A program made the position numbers and the translations under genes. From the IMG/VR virus record IMGVR_UViG_3300009436_000037, positions 1 through 44,658 of that record: a stretch of DNA of 44,658 nucleotides; one strand, 5' to 3'. Below the pieces are notes generated by a model. It did not search any database, was not told the DNA's origin, and saw nothing but the letters and a program-made list of their open reading frames with translations. Positions within the stretch are counted from its first letter, which is position 1, and every line of letters starts with the position of its first letter. Source of the DNA: a virus. Positions 27,767 through 35,109 of this stretch are shown one piece after another.

Positions 27767-29080
27767 TTACGCTTTAATTTTTTTACTTACAATAACTTCA
27801 GTCTCATCAGAGAATCTAACATGAGGCCCGACCCCACCTTCTCTGAAAATACCTCCATTCATTTTGCCTTTAAATATACCGTCCCTGCCAAAAACAAAAC
27901 AGTTGTTCAAAGTACAACTCCCATGTACAAAACTAGACTCTACTTTAGAGTCCCAAACCTCTGTACCTTGGTATAGATTTGATCTTAATATTTGAGCACC
28001 TTTGATTTTACATCCGTATAAATCACAGTTTTCAATATTACCCGATAATTCACAGTCTACAAATTCAAAACCATCTAATAAATATGAAGTTTTAAACTTA
28101 CCATCCTTAACCTGAACCCCTGAAAAATCAGAATCATAGTTAATTGTGCCCTCTTCCATTCCTCCGTTTGACAATAGATCTAGTACTTTTAACTTAAATC
28201 TTTCCCATTGAACTCTAATAACCTGCGGATTATCTTGCAAATCTACTAGTATATGTATCTTAGGCCAATGTTTATTTACGGCGGTATAGTCTTTTAATAC
28301 TGCTGAAAGCGGTGCATTTTTCTGCAAAATCCTTTTCATCTCGATTTTATTCTCGGCAGTAAACTTAGGATTAAAGCAAGATTTCCATACAGACATAATA
28401 AACATTTCCGCTAAATGTAAAATATCATCACCTCTTTTTTCATAATCTTTACCACCAATATATCTAAACTCTAAATAGTTCTTTTGTGCTTTCTCAAAGT
28501 TAATACCATAATATTTAGTATTGGCAAACGTAAAGTTATCTGAGCTAATTAGATTTTCATTGTAATAAAAGGCTTCATTTTTAGGCATAACCCATTTAAT
28601 AGACTTTGCATAAGTTGAATTCTCTCTATTAGGGAAATATTTGTAAACCCTTTTCTCATCAAATTCTAAAATAAACTTTAAAATATTCATTTTAGATACC
28701 ATCATAGGATCTATTAAAAAATCAGGATTGAAAGACATATTAAGGTGAATAGAAGCACGGTCAGTTGTATAACCATTTGCTTTAATCCATCCTAACATTT
28801 TAATAATAACTAATCTAGCATCTCGATATGGCATAGGTCCAGTAACTAATTCAATTAGTCCTTTACCACCAGACATATCTGGTTCCATTTTAAAAACATC
28901 TTTGCTAGGTTGAAAGTCAGAATGGGCCTTATCTTCTACTTTAATCTTGCGATTAAGTAGCTTAGATAAAGCTTTCTGTGTCTCTTCGATCTCTAAGTTA
29001 GAATAGAATTCAAACTCGATACCCATTTGACTTCCGTTCAGTATCGAAATTCTACTAGAGTCTCTATTTAGTTTTTGCAT
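27767..29080 (-). CDS. Amidoligase-like enzyme fused to beta-helix-like C-terminus
   Basis: Residues ~15-235 show the pattern of amidoligase (COOH-NH2 ligase, glutamine-synthetase-like fold) proteins. They read MGIEFEFY (Glu22, Glu24), FKMEPDMSGG (Glu66, Asp68), IELVTGPMPY (Glu77), ASIHLNMSF (His112, Asn114) and NYLEFRYIGG (Glu204, Arg206). Such enzymes form ATP-dependent amide or peptide bonds, so an amino-acid tag on a protein or modification of a small molecule is expected. Residues ~310-410 are short repeating strands (CELSGNIENCDLYGCKIKG; SSFVHGSCTLNNCFVFG) like pentapeptide-repeat or left-handed beta-helix folds, perhaps substrate binding. It has a promoter-like motif upstream and is followed by a neck-like gene 2 nt later, so it is made with virion proteins. 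The substrate is unknown. Confidence 0.65.
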   Translation of the reverse strand: MQKLNRDSSRISILNGSQMGIEFEFYSNLEIEETQKALSKLLNRKIKVEDKAHSDFQPSKDVFKMEPDMSGGKGLIELVTGPMPYRDARLVIIKMLGWIKANGYTTDRASIHLNMSFNPDFLIDPMMVSKMNILKFILEFDEKRVYKYFPNRENSTYAKSIKWVMPKNEAFYYNENLISSDNFTFANTKYYGINFEKAQKNYLEFRYIGGKDYEKRGDDILHLAEMFIMSVWKSCFNPKFTAENKIEMKRILQKNAPLSAVLKDYTAVNKHWPKIHILVDLQDNPQVIRVQWERFKLKVLDLLSNGGMEEGTINYDSDFSGVQVKDGKFKTSYLLDGFEFVDCELSGNIENCDLYGCKIKGAQILRSNLYQGTEVWDSKVESSFVHGSCTLNNCFVFGRDGIFKGKMNGGIFREGGVGPHVRFSDETEVIVSKKIKA

Positions 29081-29105
29081 ATTGAGAGTATAATATTACT
29101 TTCAA

Positions 29106-29113
29106 TATATATC
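29106..29113 (-). promoter_or_regulatory. GATATATA motif, candidate late promoter for the amidoligase-like gene
   Basis: Minus-strand ATTGATATATATTGAAAG lies in the 50-nt gap between the S1-like and amidoligase-like genes, ending ~25 nt before the ATG at 29080. It is placed to start transcription of the amidoligase, neck and wedge genes. Confidence 0.45.
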
Positions 29114-29114
29114 A

Positions 29115-29128
29115 ATCTCTTCTGAGAT
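29115..29128 (-). other. Small hairpin just after the S1-like stop codon
   Basis: The minus-strand sequence ATCTC-AGAA-GAGAT gives a 5-bp stem with a four-base loop, 2 nt after the S1-like TAA and directly next to the GATATATA motif. There is no U-run, so it is a weak terminator at best. An mRNA 3'-end stabiliser or a promoter-flanking operator are alternatives. Confidence 0.35.
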
Positions 29129-29130
29129 AG

Positions 29131-30423
29131 TTATTGGGGCATCTTTAAAAAGACCTTCATTGTTGCCTCGTCAATTCTAGTAATCTGAACGGTTATTTTA
29201 TCACCAGGGTTAAATACAGACATAGTCTCCTCACCTATTTCGCTAACATGTAGCAATCCAGTCACACCCTCTTCGATTGTAATGAATAAACCATAATCTT
29301 TTTTAGACTTTACAGTTGCCTCTACCACAGAAGGTATTTGGTATCTCGTAGAAATATTTATCCAAGGGTTAACCTCGACTACATCTTTCTGTGTTAGGGT
29401 AATCTTCCTATTACTAATAATATCTTTTACCTTAAATTTAATTGGATCTCCAGGTTTAATATCTCTAGCTTTAAATCTAGTTAAAGTTTCTTCGTCTAGG
29501 TCATTATTGTGAATCATACCAGTTAAACATTTGCTAAACTCTACGAATACACCATACTTAGCTGTACCTGTTACTAGCCCTTCTCTTTCTATCTCAATGC
29601 TCTGTTTTAATTCTTCTATTGCAGTTGGTATAAGTGCTTGTAAATATTTTCTATGTGAAACTACAATCGTACCTCTATCTGGAGAGAAACTAACCGGTAC
29701 TACATAAATCTCTTCGCCAACAATAGAGCTGAAATCAGATAATTTATTTATACCTGCTAATGAACCTGGCATAAAGCAACTAATACCTTGTACTGTAACT
29801 ACATAACCACCTTTATCAATCATACTATTAACAGTACCAATCCATGCAGTTCTACCTTCATCAATTGCATCTCTAAGATCCATGAATGTTTTATGTTTGA
29901 CACCACCTGTAATCGTACCTGTAATCGTACCTTTTGTTTCTGTAATTAAGACTGCGGTTTCATCTCCAACAGAAGATGCTTGAACCTCAGCAGACTCTTT
30001 ACCAAACTTAACATAGACTAATTCTCTATAATTTATATCTACAGTTATATAGTCTCGATCAATCGCGTGAATAGTACCCTCGTGGATTTCACCCTCATTA
30101 ACAACCGGCTTAATATCTTTGCCGTAATTTTCCATCATATCATATAACTCTTGTGCATAGGGCTCTCTCGAGTATACCTTATCACCGTCATTAGTTTTAA
30201 TATGCGGATTAGGAGTTCTATTTCTAGTAGGACACGTACCTTCGTAAGCTTCCCAAAGGAACTCTCCGTTTTCATCATAAAATTCTGCGTGGGGGTTTGC
30301 AGGTTTTTCTTTAGCTTCTGTTTTAGCTTCTACCTGCTCTTGTGTATTTTGAGTCTTTTCTTCGACTGCGATTGTTGTGGTTACATCTTGACCGATGCGT
30401 TTTCTTTTAGCGTTTGCTGACAT
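29131..30423 (-). CDS. Ribosomal protein S1-like RNA-binding protein with four S1 domains
   Basis: A 430-aa protein. Residues ~10-45 are a Lys/Glu/Gln-rich linker. Residues ~46-105 form a unique segment (TCPTRNRTPNPHI). Four S1 (OB-fold) domains follow at about 111-165, 193-258, 282-346 and 363-428. The last two are classic (GTAKYGVFVEF then LTGMIHNNDL; KSKKDYGLFITIEEGVTGLL then HVSEIG). Bacterial S1 usually has six domains and brings mRNA to the 30S subunit. Domains one and two are more divergent. It begins its own unit at the divergent region and precedes the amidoligase and wedge genes, so abundant late expression is plausible. It may help translate SD-less phage mRNA, or bind RNA for another purpose. 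Confidence 0.8.
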   Translation of the reverse strand: MSANAKRKRIGQDVTTTIAVEEKTQNTQEQVEAKTEAKEKPANPHAEFYDENGEFLWEAYEGTCPTRNRTPNPHIKTNDGDKVYSREPYAQELYDMMENYGKDIKPVVNEGEIHEGTIHAIDRDYITVDINYRELVYVKFGKESAEVQASSVGDETAVLITETKGTITGTITGGVKHKTFMDLRDAIDEGRTAWIGTVNSMIDKGGYVVTVQGISCFMPGSLAGINKLSDFSSIVGEEIYVVPVSFSPDRGTIVVSHRKYLQALIPTAIEELKQSIEIEREGLVTGTAKYGVFVEFSKCLTGMIHNNDLDEETLTRFKARDIKPGDPIKFKVKDIISNRKITLTQKDVVEVNPWINISTRYQIPSVVEATVKSKKDYGLFITIEEGVTGLLHVSEIGEETMSVFNPGDKITVQITRIDEATMKVFLKMPQ

Positions 30424-30462
30424 TTATTTTTTATTTAAAAGGTTATACTATCTTAGTAACAT

Positions 30463-30472
30463 ATTATATATC
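30463..30472 (-). promoter_or_regulatory. GATATATAAT motif, candidate late promoter for the S1-like gene
   Basis: Minus-strand GTAGATATATAATATG ends ~39 nt before the S1-like ATG at 30423. This is the least ambiguous site in the set because no gene lies immediately upstream on the same strand. Some promoter is therefore needed here. Confidence 0.55.
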
Positions 30473-30631
30473 TACTTAAAAATTCTTTTTATCCAAGTGT
30501 ATTTTTTTTCTAGAATTTAAACAATTGGTGTTTTCATATAAGCTATCTATCTAGCTCAAAAGAGTTGGCTTTTCTTACAAAATAGTTACCAAATAATTTT
30601 TTTATGTCAATTATTTTTCGTATATTAGTAC

Positions 30632-30637
30632 TATAAT
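30632..30637 (+). promoter_or_regulatory. TATAAT box, candidate promoter for the plus-strand gene
   Basis: A perfect TATAAT lies 18 nt before the ATG at 30656. No good TTGACA at 16-18 bp spacing, and no Bacteroidota TTTG/TAnnTTTG pair, could be found, so the -10 call stands alone. The GATATATA motif is absent on this strand, hinting at a different expression time. Confidence 0.35.
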
Positions 30638-30655
30638 AAAACAAATAAATAATAT

Positions 30656-31054
30656 ATGAGTAAATTTAATGTAAACGAAGTAACTTGCAACGGAGTAGGC
30701 GGTCATGGTTACCAGGCCGTTCTTAAGCATAAAGATGCAATCTTAGAAATCTGTCAAGATGTCAGAGATCTTATCGGTATTGAAAAACTATGGGAACTAG
30801 CAACTGCAGATCCTAATGTTGATTATCACCAAGGTACTAGGTTTAATTCTGTAGAGGATAATGCTTATAGACTTATCTCTGGAATTGCAAATCATGTATC
30901 TGAGTATTTGCCAAACAGCTTGCTAGTCGAGATGCACGTAGGAGCCATCCTACCGATGTTAACTATGGAAGAAAAGGTAATACTTGTTACTGATGCTTGT
31001 AGGGACTGTGCGTCTGCAGACCATTGGTATACATACGAAAAGGATTGGGGTTAA
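30656..31054 (+). CDS. Lone plus-strand gene, unrecognised 132-aa protein
   Basis: The only gene on this strand. The protein is soluble, helical and slightly acidic. It has a Cys near the N-terminus (NEVTCNGVGGHGYQAVL), several His residues (GGHGYQ, DYHQG, IANHVSEYL, EMHVG, DHWYTY) and a Cys pair near the end (TDACRDCASADHW). The His/Cys content could bind a metal, but there is no recognised motif. Its orientation and TATAAT-like upstream box suggest independent, perhaps early, expression. Its TAA shares four bases with the stop of the convergent 653-aa gene (TTAA at 31051-31054), leaving no room for a terminator between them. Function unknown. Confidence 0.75.
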   Translation: MSKFNVNEVTCNGVGGHGYQAVLKHKDAILEICQDVRDLIGIEKLWELATADPNVDYHQGTRFNSVEDNAYRLISGIANHVSEYLPNSLLVEMHVGAILPMLTMEEKVILVTDACRDCASADHWYTYEKDWG

Positions 31055-33012
31055 AATACAATCGGTACAAAACCTACCATTGGAACTGGTCCAGCAGGAG
31101 TTGGAATACCACCAAGATAAAGTAGTTTAAATTCTAGTAGATGTAGGGCATAAGCTCCTGCAACTGCTGTTGCTGTAGCATTAGATGCTGGCGCTTGAGT
31201 TCCAGGTGTTGCAAAAGACTTACCTGTATTCCAAGCTCTTCTTAGATTATTTGCTAAACGATTTGCACTACCATAATAAATTGGAATGTAAATACCTGTT
31301 AGAGGCGGTGCAATTAAAGCTGGTGGAGCAGAGGGTGTTGGTTTAAATGGTTTAACAATACAAGCATACCAATATGCTATTGTAACTCTCGCCATCATCA
31401 TATAAGGATCTCCACTATAAGACTTACCTCCAGGCGTTGAACCACTTGGATCCCATGGATGTCCAACATCAGTCATTGGTTCTTCACAATTTTCTGCAGC
31501 TCTAATCGCACAAAGAACTCTATGATATTCAAATTTATATTGAGTACCTGCAGCGCCGCCATTCCAATTGTCTCCATTCCAACCTAGTGCTAAGAATGCA
31601 TAGCCAGGTTTTGACTTACCCATAAACTTAAGATCGTCAGTAGCTCTAGCTGCTGCATCTAACTTTTCTTTAGGTGGGCATTTTCTCCATTTGTTTTTCC
31701 ACTCAGCATCTCTATATTTTTGTTTTACCCAGTTATTAGATTTAGGATATTTAATACGATCTTTTCCAAATTGAGCTTTGAGATTATTAACAACATAAGG
31801 AGTTGTATTATTTAAACCTATGTTATCTCTAATACCAGGATAATATGTAAATGTTGCGATTACATTCATGGTCAAGATTTTAGGTTTTAAAGATGTATCC
31901 CCTTCAAAATCTCTAGCCACTTGAATCTTATATCGATTAATAGGACAAACTGCTGGAGTTACATCTACCTCTTCATCGTTTATTATTTTTGGAAACTCAA
32001 GATCTTTTGCAGGAGTTCGCTTGATTCTCTTTTCTAATTCAGAGTTAGTACCTACAGTTTGGAAATCATTTTCATTTTTTGGATGAGCAGCCAATATTCC
32101 GTACTTAACCATTTTAGATACATTGTCAGCTAGTAACTTATAGTCATAACCTGCATTTTCAATATCGTTTCTACAATTACTACTAATATTCTCATAGCCA
32201 GAGTTATTATTACCAAAACTGGAGCTACTAGAGTAATTCTCTTTACCTAAATGACATGCCCATACAAAATAATCCCATCTTGCATTTCCAGTCGTCATAA
32301 ATTGATAACCCATTAGAAGTCTATTAGCAAATATTACTTCTAGTTCTTCTTGGCTTTCATCTCCGCTTAAACATGGAAATTGATAAAACTTAAATTTATA
32401 TAAGTTATAGTTTTGTACATTCTCACCAGTGGTAAACTTGTTAAAGGCTTTATTATTTTCTACTTCTAGGGCTGCTATAGTTTCTGCATCTGGTTCTTCA
32501 ACTTCAGGACAGAAATCAGCATAGGCAGGATGTGACTCTTTACCCATCTCAATTAGATTACCATCCTCATCGTATTGGTCTTGTAAAGGTATATCACCTT
32601 CTCTTAAAAGTCTTTCGAATGCAATACCATACCCCTCTTTTAAAAGAGTCTCAGCACCCCCGTTATTAATATGGGTTTCTCCAACATGAGTTTGCGCCGC
32701 ACCTTTAACTGCATCTAAATAGTGTTGAGCAACCTGTTTACCAAAGTCATATCTACCGGAAAGTGGATTAATATCATTTGCATTAACCATAGTTGCAGGG
32801 TTAGTAGCTAAGACTGCATTTGCAGGATTACCTACCGGAGAAAGACCTCCACTTAAAATAGATTTTTGTGGACCTGATGGTTTACCTAAAGAAACTTCAG
32901 CGCCAATCTTAGGTGCTTCATAAGAAACTCCTGCACCGCCTGGTTTAGTAAACTCTTGACTTTGTAGCGTACTCGCTAAGTCCTTAATAAATGGAGGCCA
33001 CTTTGCAGGCAT
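31051..33012 (-). CDS. Baseplate-region structural protein (653 aa), unrecognised
   Basis: This protein lies directly downstream (3 nt) of the gp5-like spike gene, so it most likely belongs to the central baseplate or is carried at the tail tip. Its N-terminus (MPAKWPPFIKDLASTLQSQE) is distinctive. The centre contains many aromatic residues and Cys. The C-terminal ~120 residues are hydrophobic and rich in Pro/Ala/Gly (PTPSAPPALIAPPLTGIYIP; GGIPTPAGPVPMVGFVP) without a clear transmembrane helix. The Pro/Gly-rich tail could insert into or contact a membrane on injection, which is only a suggestion. No catalytic motif was found. Confidence 0.65.
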   Translation of the reverse strand: MPAKWPPFIKDLASTLQSQEFTKPGGAGVSYEAPKIGAEVSLGKPSGPQKSILSGGLSPVGNPANAVLATNPATMVNANDINPLSGRYDFGKQVAQHYLDAVKGAAQTHVGETHINNGGAETLLKEGYGIAFERLLREGDIPLQDQYDEDGNLIEMGKESHPAYADFCPEVEEPDAETIAALEVENNKAFNKFTTGENVQNYNLYKFKFYQFPCLSGDESQEELEVIFANRLLMGYQFMTTGNARWDYFVWACHLGKENYSSSSSFGNNNSGYENISSNCRNDIENAGYDYKLLADNVSKMVKYGILAAHPKNENDFQTVGTNSELEKRIKRTPAKDLEFPKIINDEEVDVTPAVCPINRYKIQVARDFEGDTSLKPKILTMNVIATFTYYPGIRDNIGLNNTTPYVVNNLKAQFGKDRIKYPKSNNWVKQKYRDAEWKNKWRKCPPKEKLDAAARATDDLKFMGKSKPGYAFLALGWNGDNWNGGAAGTQYKFEYHRVLCAIRAAENCEEPMTDVGHPWDPSGSTPGGKSYSGDPYMMMARVTIAYWYACIVKPFKPTPSAPPALIAPPLTGIYIPIYYGSANRLANNLRRAWNTGKSFATPGTQAPASNATATAVAGAYALHLLEFKLLYLGGIPTPAGPVPMVGFVPIVF

Positions 33013-33015
33013 AGC

Positions 33016-33732
33016 TTACTTGTTTCTTTGTTGATAGTTAATATGAGTACCTGATAATTTTGCTACTGTTACTGGAGTAGGTGGCATTGGAGGACCTGAT
33101 GGTCCTACGCCCGTTGGATGTATATGTGCATTGTAATCATCTAACCACATCTGTAACCAATCCTGTAGAGATTGACCTCTTACTGCTGGTTCAGTTTCAT
33201 CTGCTCCAGGTTCACCTTCGTTAGATATAAATATATCTCCACAGTCCATAAAGATTTTAGCATCTGTTGAGATCTTAATAAAACCTTCTTCGTCGATTTG
33301 CATCATAGGTCTTTCTTTTGCACCCTCACCTCTAGTAATTACTAGGCCATCTTCAGGAGAATGATATATTCTTACATTTCTTTCTGCATCGTAAACCAAA
33401 CTAATTACATTATGTGGTTCTCCTGATGCTTCAAGAATGTCTGCTTTTAATTCTTCGTTCTGATCTACTTGAAACCAGTACTCTGGGTGGTAGATGTTTC
33501 CGTTATCAAATCTTACTGCAACAATATCTCCAACTCTAGGTACAATATGCATACCAGGTGCTTCTCTATTCTGTGGAGTAGCCCATGGAATAGTTTCGTT
33601 TGTAAGTTTATCAAATTTACCGTATACCTTTACTCTTGCCCTACCTTGAAGAAGAGGGTCTTCAATATCAACTACCTCTCCTAACCAATGAGCATCACGT
33701 AAATTGTCTCTAAATAATTCACTGTTATTCAT
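33016..33732 (-). CDS. 5: gp5-like baseplate spike with OB-fold domain and HxH tip motif
   Basis: Residues ~16-90 match the OB-fold of T4 gp5 and VgrG-type spikes: GEVVDIEDPLLQGRARVKVY, then IPWATPQN, IVPRVGDIVAVRFDNG and PEYWFQ. Residues ~105-175 are short strands of a beta-helix shaft (MQIDEEGFIKISTDAKIFMD). The end carries NAHIHPTGVGPSGPP with His203-x-His205, resembling metal-binding His pairs at spike tips of contractile phages. The protein is 238 aa against 575 in T4 gp5. The lysozyme domain is absent, so cell-wall digestion on entry must come from elsewhere or be unnecessary. It overlaps the preceding gene by 8 nt. Confidence 0.8.
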   Translation of the reverse strand: MNNSELFRDNLRDAHWLGEVVDIEDPLLQGRARVKVYGKFDKLTNETIPWATPQNREAPGMHIVPRVGDIVAVRFDNGNIYHPEYWFQVDQNEELKADILEASGEPHNVISLVYDAERNVRIYHSPEDGLVITRGEGAKERPMMQIDEEGFIKISTDAKIFMDCGDIFISNEGEPGADETEPAVRGQSLQDWLQMWLDDYNAHIHPTGVGPSGPPMPPTPVTVAKLSGTHINYQQRNK

Positions 33733-35089
33733 GTACGTTATTGTTTAAGTTACCATCCGGTGTTGAGTCTACACCAGGCTCATGTATTCTATAATTTAAG
33801 AAACCATCTGGTGATGAATCAACTCCTGCTGGATGAATTTTTTCGTTTATACCACCGCTACCGCCAGAGTTATTGTTACCACCAAACAAACCTCCTAATT
33901 GATTTGCAATTGCATTTATTGAACCTGCTTGAACTGCATCTAGTAATGAACCACCGGAAAGTCCGTGTACATTACCTAATAATAATTTACTCATAACAGA
34001 ATCTGTAACTCTACCAATTAAGGTTGATGCTAAGCCTGTTGTCTTACCATATACATTACCAATATCAGAATTGTTCTGTAGGGTTAATGAATTTACTGCA
34101 CTATTAACTCTACCTGTAATACCATCAACGGCATTATCTACTGCATCTCCAATTTTACCTAAAGTATTATCTTTAAGTACAGATTTAAAAGTAGGATCTC
34201 CAGGTAATGCGAAACCACCCTTTCCATCACCATCTTTACTAATAGTTCTTCTATCTGCACTTGGATCAAATGGGTTATAGTCGCCTTGAGCTGCTTGTTC
34301 TAATGGAGAATCATTTACCTCAGTAACTAGATTCGCTCCTAGTTGTTGATTAATCTGATGTACAGCACCCCATTCAATTGCAATCTTAGGCTTTTTTAAC
34401 TCAGGGTTTTTACCTAGATCTGCAAACATAGGAGCAATAGAGTCTATATCAAATTCACAATGTGAAAAGTTAAGTTGTATAAAAGGCTTAGCTGATAGAC
34501 TAAAGTCTTGGTTCATCTTTTTAACATTACCGCCATTGCCAGAATTTTCAGGATTATCAAAAAATCCTAGATTCTTAGCATCGGAATCCTGTTGGAAAGC
34601 TCTAACCTCACTAACCCAAACTTGCATTTGAAAATGTCTTAGGTTTGGTGGAATAACTTCTACCCATCTAGTAAAATCAAAACAAGCTCTCTTATATAAG
34701 TCCATTAGACCGATTGCAGTTAATTCAACATTCTCTTCTAAACACTCAATCTCTAATTTAGGTTTATTTGCACCCCACCAAGGGTCAACCATTTTTTCAT
34801 AAGTCATTGCTGCATCAACACCTGAAATTGTTTGCCAAAACCAAGGCAACTCTTTATTAATCTTTAATAAAACTTTTTGAAAGTTTTCAAGTGCTAAAGA
34901 ATATTTCTTTGCATGGTCTTGATTTAAAACCTTTGTTAAATAATCCATAGCTGGACCGGCAAACAGAGGAGACTCTTCTCTATTCTGAGTATCAAATACC
35001 AGAAAGAAGCTAAGATACGTTGGGTCTTCGTTTATCTTACGAAGCAACGATCCTTTTCTAAAATCTTGTGTTCTTTTAAAGTCTGCCAT
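33725..35089 (-). CDS. Tube-like baseplate protein with C-terminal His-containing repeats
   Basis: A 454-aa protein. Residues ~80-240 read like the tail-tube fold used by T4 gp48/gp54 and tube proteins: LPWFWQTISGVDAAMTYEKM, then KPKLEIECLEENVELTAIG, HFQMQVWVSEVRAF and KPFIQLNFSHCEFDIDSI. Residues ~250-410 are Gly/Asn/Ser-rich and flexible. The end holds two 17-residue repeats starting IHPAGVDSSPDG and IHEPGVDSTPDG plus a final VHE. Located between the gp27-like hub and the gp5-like spike, it probably joins hub to tube. The distinct repeat tail is listed separately. The call of a tube-initiator role is inferred. Confidence 0.55.
   Translation of the reverse strand: MADFKRTQDFRKGSLLRKINEDPTYLSFFLVFDTQNREESPLFAGPAMDYLTKVLNQDHAKKYSLALENFQKVLLKINKELPWFWQTISGVDAAMTYEKMVDPWWGANKPKLEIECLEENVELTAIGLMDLYKRACFDFTRWVEVIPPNLRHFQMQVWVSEVRAFQQDSDAKNLGFFDNPENSGNGGNVKKMNQDFSLSAKPFIQLNFSHCEFDIDSIAPMFADLGKNPELKKPKIAIEWGAVHQINQQLGANLVTEVNDSPLEQAAQGDYNPFDPSADRRTISKDGDGKGGFALPGDPTFKSVLKDNTLGKIGDAVDNAVDGITGRVNSAVNSLTLQNNSDIGNVYGKTTGLASTLIGRVTDSVMSKLLLGNVHGLSGGSLLDAVQAGSINAIANQLGGLFGGNNNSGGSGGINEKIHPAGVDSSPDGFLNYRIHEPGVDSTPDGNLNNNVHE
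33728..33838 (-). repeat. Two 17-residue tandem repeats plus partial third in the C-terminus of the 454-aa protein
   Basis: The last 37 residues contain IHPAGVDSSPDGFLNYR, IHEPGVDSTPDGNLNNN and a closing VHE, a 51-bp unit repeated about 2.2 times. The nucleotide copies have diverged while His, Gly-Val-Asp-Ser, Pro-Asp-Gly and Leu-Asn positions are kept, which suggests selection on the peptide. The HP-x-GV core is also found in the tip of the neighbouring gp5-like spike. Confidence 0.75.
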
Positions 35090-35109
35090 GTATTATCTAT
35101 CTCTCTTTT

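Larger units (their letters stand above)
30424..30655. promoter_or_regulatory. Divergent intergenic control region (232 bp)
   Basis: This is the only sizeable non-coding stretch in the window, between the minus-strand S1-like start and the single plus-strand gene. It is very AT-rich. It contains a minus-strand GATATATAAT box at 30463-30472, a plus-strand TATAAT box at 30632-30637, a short inverted repeat AGCTA-6-TAGCT at 30541-30556 with a CTAT tandem in its loop, and T-runs. No ORF or structured RNA with strong pairing is apparent. Confidence 0.6.

Noticed and set aside
30484-30600. Structured RNA or tRNA in the divergent region
   Set aside because: Only short weak stems are present and no cloverleaf or conserved loop sequences were found.
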